Positions 23,413 through 26,474 of a DNA stretch of 26,474 nt are shown here, in pieces. The notes beneath the pieces were generated by a model. That model saw nothing but the letters and a program-made list of their open reading frames with translations, was not told the origin of the DNA and searched no databases. Origin of the DNA: CADEED01 sp046733635 (GTDB lineage Bacteria > Pseudomonadota > Gammaproteobacteria > Steroidobacterales > Steroidobacteraceae); contig JBKPPO010000049.1 in assembly GCA_046733635.1 (NCBI GenBank), forward strand, positions 1 through 26,474, given 5' to 3'. Positions within the stretch are counted from its first letter, which is position 1; each line of letters starts with the position of its first letter. Both the position numbers and the translations under genes were made by a program.

Positions 23413-25476
23413 ATGAAGCGTTTCCTGACCGCGGCCGCGTCCGCGCTGGTGGCCCTGCTTTGCTTCGCGCCCGCGCAAGCCGATGAAGGCATGTGGACCT
23501 TCCATGGCTTCCCGTTCGACAAGGCCAACACCACGCTCAAGACCAGACTCGACCAGCGCTGGCTGGATCGCGTACGCACGGCAACGGTCCGCCTGAGCAA
23601 CTGCACGGGTTCGTTCGTGTCCGCGAACGGGCTGATCCTCACGAACCATCACTGCATCGCATCCTGCCTCGCGGACCTGTCGTCGAAGGAAAAGAGCTTG
23701 CTGGAAGACGGCTTCCTCGCGAAGTCGCGCGATGAGGAAAAGCGTTGCCAGACCCAGGTGGCGGATGTGCTCGTGGGCATGGAGGACATCACGGCGAAGA
23801 TCTCGGCCGCGATCGCCGGCAAGGATGACCAGGCCGCGAACGAGGCGCGCAAGGCGACGCTGACGCAGCTCGAATCGGCCTGCGAGCAGAACACGAAGAA
23901 CAAGTGCCAGGCCGTGACGTTGTACGAGGGTGGACAGTACTGGTTGTACCAGTACAAGCGGCACACCGACGTGCGGCTGGTGTTCGCGCCGGAGAGCAGC
24001 ATCGCGGCGTTCGGCGGCGATCCGGACAACTTCCAGTTCCCCCGCTGGTGCCTCGACATGGGCATCCTGCGCATCTATGACGCGGCGGGAAAGCCGGTGT
24101 CGACGCCTAACCATCTCAAGATCAACTTCGGCGGCCCGGCCGTCGGCGATCCGGTGTTCGTGTCCGGTCACCCGGGCTCGACGGATCGTCTGCTCACGGT
24201 CCCGGAGCTACAGGCGCAGCGGAATTACGAGATCCCGAACTGGCTGCTCCGCTTCTCGGAACTGCGCGGCCGCCTGATCCAGTTCTCGGCGCAGAGCCCC
24301 GAGAACGACCGCATCGCCGCGGACCTGCTGAGCGGCATCGAGAACAGCATCAAGGTGCGTCGCAAGCAGCTCGATGCGCTGCATGAAGACTCCCTGTTCG
24401 CGCGCAAGCGCGCCGAGCAGGATGATCTTCGCCAGAAGGTGGCGGCGAGCACCGAGCTTCGCACCAACATCGGCGATCCCTGGGCGGACATCGAGCGCGC
24501 GCTCGTGGTTCGCGAACAGCTCTATCTGCCCTACAACAACATCGAGGCCATGGCCGGATTCCAGGGCCGCCTCGCGAGCTTTGCACGCGCGCTGGTGCGC
24601 GCCGCGGAAGAGCGGCCGAAGCCCAACGCGGAGCGTCTGCGCGAGTACACCGAGGCAGCGCTGCCGCGCATCGAGCAGCAGCTCGGCGCGGCCGTGCCCA
24701 TCTACCCGGAGCTCGAGCAGATCCGTCTCGCCTTCGGCTTCGAGCGCATGCGCGAGTGGCTGGGCCCGGACCATCCGGTGGTGCGCCAGTTGCTGTCGAA
24801 GGAGTCGCCCGCGGATCTCGCGAAGCGTCTGGTCAGTGGCACGAAGCTCGCCGATCCGGCCGCGCGCCTGGCGCTGTGGAACGGCGGCGCCGCGGCGGTG
24901 AATGCGTCGGACGATCCGCTGATCGTTCTGGCCCGCACGATCGAGCCGGAAGCGCGCAAGCTGCGCAAGGAGTACGAGGACGAGGTGGAAGCGCCGGCGG
25001 AGCTGGCGTCCGAGAAGATCGCCAAGGCGCGCTTCGCGTTGTTGGGCACCTCGGTGTATCCGGATGCGACGTTCACGCTGCGTCTCAATTGGGGCACGGT
25101 GGGCGCCTGGGTGGAAGGCGGCAAGCCGCTGGAGCCGGTCACGCGGCTCGCGCGCGCGTTCGAGCGCGCCACGGGCGCCGAGCCGTTCCGCATCCCGGAA
25201 AGCTGGCTCAAGGTGCGCGACAAGCTCGACCTCAACACGCCGTTCAATCTCTCCACGAACAACGACATCGTGGGCGGCAACTCGGGCAGTCCGCTGATCA
25301 GCGCCAAGGGCGAGGTGGTGGGTTTGCTGTTCGATGGCAACATCCACTCGATCTCGGGTTCGTACTGGTTCGACACCGAGAAGAACCGCGCGGTCGCCGT
25401 GCATCCGGCGATCATGAAAGAGGCGCTGACGAAGGTGTACGGCGCGAGCGCGCTGTACAGCGAACTCACGAAGTAA
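23413..25476 (+). CDS. S46 family dipeptidyl-peptidase, DPP7-like
   Basis: A 687-residue secreted serine peptidase; the signal peptide ends near APAQA before DEGMWTF. The ATG at 23413 has GGAG eight bases upstream. The chymotrypsin-like triad of family S46 is visible: H80 in LTNHHC, D215 in FPRWCLD, and S624 in GGNSGSP. The enzymes release dipeptides from the N-terminus of peptides in the periplasm or outside. The residue 18 after the serine sets specificity: Arg in DPP11 (acidic P1) and Gly in DPP7-type. Here it is G642, pointing to hydrophobic or broad P1 preference. Several cysteines suggest disulfides. Length agrees with the family (about 700). The gene is monocistronic, followed by a strong terminator. 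Confidence 0.92.
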   Translation: MKRFLTAAASALVALLCFAPAQADEGMWTFHGFPFDKANTTLKTRLDQRWLDRVRTATVRLSNCTGSFVSANGLILTNHHCIASCLADLSSKEKSLLEDGFLAKSRDEEKRCQTQVADVLVGMEDITAKISAAIAGKDDQAANEARKATLTQLESACEQNTKNKCQAVTLYEGGQYWLYQYKRHTDVRLVFAPESSIAAFGGDPDNFQFPRWCLDMGILRIYDAAGKPVSTPNHLKINFGGPAVGDPVFVSGHPGSTDRLLTVPELQAQRNYEIPNWLLRFSELRGRLIQFSAQSPENDRIAADLLSGIENSIKVRRKQLDALHEDSLFARKRAEQDDLRQKVAASTELRTNIGDPWADIERALVVREQLYLPYNNIEAMAGFQGRLASFARALVRAAEERPKPNAERLREYTEAALPRIEQQLGAAVPIYPELEQIRLAFGFERMREWLGPDHPVVRQLLSKESPADLAKRLVSGTKLADPAARLALWNGGAAAVNASDDPLIVLARTIEPEARKLRKEYEDEVEAPAELASEKIAKARFALLGTSVYPDATFTLRLNWGTVGAWVEGGKPLEPVTRLARAFERATGAEPFRIPESWLKVRDKLDLNTPFNLSTNNDIVGGNSGSPLISAKGEVVGLLFDGNIHSISGSYWFDTEKNRAVAVHPAIMKEALTKVYGASALYSELTK

Positions 25477-25556
25477 GAGACGAAGAGCGGACGGGCCCGT
25501 CAGGGCCGTCCTCGTCTCCCCGTGGATTACGGCAGGACCGGGGATGAGGCTCGAAG

Positions 25557-25590
25557 AAGGCGGCGCGGGCAACTGCGCCGCCTTTTTTCT
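25557..25590 (+). terminator. Intrinsic terminator after the S46 gene
   Basis: AAGGCGGCGC pairs perfectly with GCGCCGCCTT around an eight-base loop and runs into TTTTCT. It lies 80 bases after the stop. A bulged hairpin without a T-run (25490-25512) precedes it. Confidence 0.92.
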
Positions 25591-25610
25591 GAGCGCGGTG
25601 AATCCAACCC

Positions 25611-25650
25611 GGTGCCTGTTTTCTGACCGTCGAGGGACGGACCTGCCCCC
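25611..25650. repeat. Possible half of a dispersed intergenic palindrome
   Basis: Between the terminator and the YceI gene lies GGTGCCTGTTTTCTGACC, then a CCGTC-GAGG-GACGG hairpin (25627-25640), then ACCTGCCCCC. The left part resembles REP-like intergenic sequences remembered from other gammaproteobacteria, where the arms continue symmetrically; here the right arm diverges. Seen once only in this window. Confidence 0.35.
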
Positions 25651-25652
25651 GA

Positions 25653-26369
25653 TCAGCGCGCGGTGATGTCGAAGCGGATCTTCATCTCGTCCAGCACCAC
25701 GAGCGTACCCATCGCGACACTGAAAGGCTCGAGACCCAGCTCGGATTGTTTGAGCGGGAACTCGCCGCGGGCTCGAACGGAACCGCCCTCGAGCTGCAGC
25801 TGCACTGGCACGCGCACGGCCCGTACCTGATCCTTGATCGCGATCTCCACGGTCACGTCGACATGTTCACCCGAACCCATGACGTCGAGCGCCCGCAGAC
25901 GGATCACCGGGTAGTTAGCGCCATCGAGCAGCGGCGCCGACAACAGGTTCTTGCGCGTACCGTCGCGCGCGCTCTGCGGCACGCCCGCGGGGAAATCCGG
26001 CCCCGCCTGTTCCCGCATCGCCGGCTCATCCACCGTCAGCTCGTTCACGGGGATGCGGATGTCGAAACGGGTCTGCGCGGCGTCTTCGGTGGTGAAGACC
26101 TCGCCCTCGAGATGACGCGATGCAATCACATGGTTATGTCCGAGCCGGGCCATCGGGCCTCCGCGATACACCAGGATCTGCAGCAGCGACTCCCCCGCCA
26201 CCACGGAGAGCCGGCGCGCGTCGGCCGGCGCGGGGGCGATCGAAGGCGCTGCTTCGGTCCGCGAAGCGGGCGGAGTCACGACAGGCGGGGTTGTCTCGCA
26301 GCCGGCGAGCCCCAACAACAGCAGGCCGGCCAACCACGGGAGCCCGCGGCCGCCTGAAACTTCACTCAT
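25653..26369 (-). CDS. YceI family lipoprotein
   Basis: A 238-residue protein with a lipoprotein signal (LAGC, lipidated Cys24) and a proline/alanine-rich linker, followed by a YceI-like lipocalin domain (about 52-238) that ends with LDEMKIRFDITAR. YceI proteins bind isoprenoid or other hydrophobic ligands in the periplasm; the precise ligand here is unknown. The ATG at 26369 is chosen because GAGAGAGA lies just upstream and the signal peptide begins there; the frame stays open beyond it to 26471 but that extension shows no signal. It is divergent from a probable cytochrome b561 gene, echoing the yceJ-yceI pairing in E. coli. Confidence 0.87.
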   Translation of the reverse strand: MSEVSGGRGLPWLAGLLLLGLAGCETTPPVVTPPASRTEAAPSIAPAPADARRLSVVAGESLLQILVYRGGPMARLGHNHVIASRHLEGEVFTTEDAAQTRFDIRIPVNELTVDEPAMREQAGPDFPAGVPQSARDGTRKNLLSAPLLDGANYPVIRLRALDVMGSGEHVDVTVEIAIKDQVRAVRVPVQLQLEGGSVRARGEFPLKQSELGLEPFSVAMGTLVVLDEMKIRFDITAR

Positions 26370-26392
26370 GCGCGTCTCTCTCTTTTGCGGCT

Positions 26393-26427
26393 TTGACCAG
26401 GACCCCCCTCGCGGATAGGTTACCTGC
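26393..26427 (+). promoter_or_regulatory. Promoter predicted to give a leaderless cytochrome b561 mRNA
   Basis: TTGACC (26393-26398, five of six) and TAGGTT (26416-26421) are exactly 17 bases apart, with six bases (ACCTGC) to the ATG at 26428. The geometry equals that at 3087 and 13108. No convincing Shine-Dalgarno sequence is present. Confidence 0.55.
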
Positions 26428-26474
26428 ATGAATTTGCGCAACACCATTCGTTCCTGGGGCGCGGTATCCAAGAC
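26428..26474 (+). CDS. Probable cytochrome b561, N-terminal fragment
   Basis: Only 15 codons are inside the window: MNLRNTIRSWGAVSK. This opening closely follows the start of bacterial cytochrome b561 proteins (x-L-R-N-T...Y/W-G-x-V-S-K/R, normally followed by a haem-binding LHW). These are small di-haem inner-membrane electron carriers. The divergent YceI lipoprotein gene is the usual neighbour of such a gene, which strengthens the call. The rest lies beyond the right edge. Confidence 0.62.
   Translation, partial: MNLRNTIRSWGAVSK

Noticed and set aside
1..26474. Mobile elements, prophage, CRISPR array, tRNA or rRNA
   Set aside because: No transposase, integrase, regularly spaced repeats or RNA gene was seen, and base composition is even throughout.

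Overview
This is a high-GC, gene-dense chromosomal stretch, probably from a free-living, plant- or soil-associated gammaproteobacterium. The proteobacterial-type GshA, the SLC5-type hybrid kinase with a LuxR-type regulator, the S46 dipeptidyl-peptidase, and the CE15 and GH95 enzymes would fit the Steroidobacteraceae/Nevskiales/Xanthomonadales neighbourhood. That placement is inference; there is no rRNA or other marker in the window. I see no mobile element, tRNA, CRISPR array or prophage gene. No gene-free stretch exceeds 300 bases.

Layout. Positions 1-3020 (minus): gshA, a 60-residue hypothetical protein, and a membrane diguanylate cyclase cut by the left edge. 3122-5287: a small secreted DUF2845 protein, convergent with a DUF885 lipoprotein. 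5374-9533: a LuxR-type response regulator and a transporter-fused hybrid histidine kinase, convergent and overlapping by 34 bases; they resemble the CrbR/CrbS (ErdR/MxtR) acetate-switch pair. 9658-13062: a secreted CE15-like glucuronoyl esterase with extra domains and a strong terminator, then a FadI-type thiolase. 13143-15253: a homogentisate dioxygenase / fumarylacetoacetase operon with a palindromic operator inside its promoter. 15246-18132 (minus): GH95 alpha-L-fucosidase and YbaK tRNA deacylase. 18222-21971: an IclR regulator behind a perfect 13-bp inverted repeat, then dienelactone hydrolase, succinate-semialdehyde dehydrogenase and a two-domain VOC protein. 21955-23271 (minus): an MFS transporter. 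23413-25476: a secreted S46 dipeptidyl-peptidase with a textbook terminator. 25653-26474: a YceI lipoprotein divergent from the start of a probable cytochrome b561 gene.

How the genes fit together. The common theme is use of plant-derived carbon. CE15 and GH95 act on hemicellulose decorations outside the cytoplasm, and the S46 enzyme trims peptides. HmgA/FahA open the ring derived from tyrosine and phenylalanine and release fumarate plus acetoacetate. A thiolase and an acetate-switch-like sensor pair would sit downstream in acyl and acetate metabolism. The dienelactone hydrolase / aldehyde dehydrogenase / VOC block looks like a second small catabolic unit of unknown substrate.

The most distinctive sequence-level signals are regulatory. 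Three promoters share one geometry (-35, 17 bp, -10, then 6 nt to the ATG) that predicts leaderless mRNAs. The hmgA operator lies in the promoter spacer. A long inverted repeat sits in front of the IclR gene. Three convergent gene pairs overlap at their tails. I found no clearly new multi-gene defence or mobile system.
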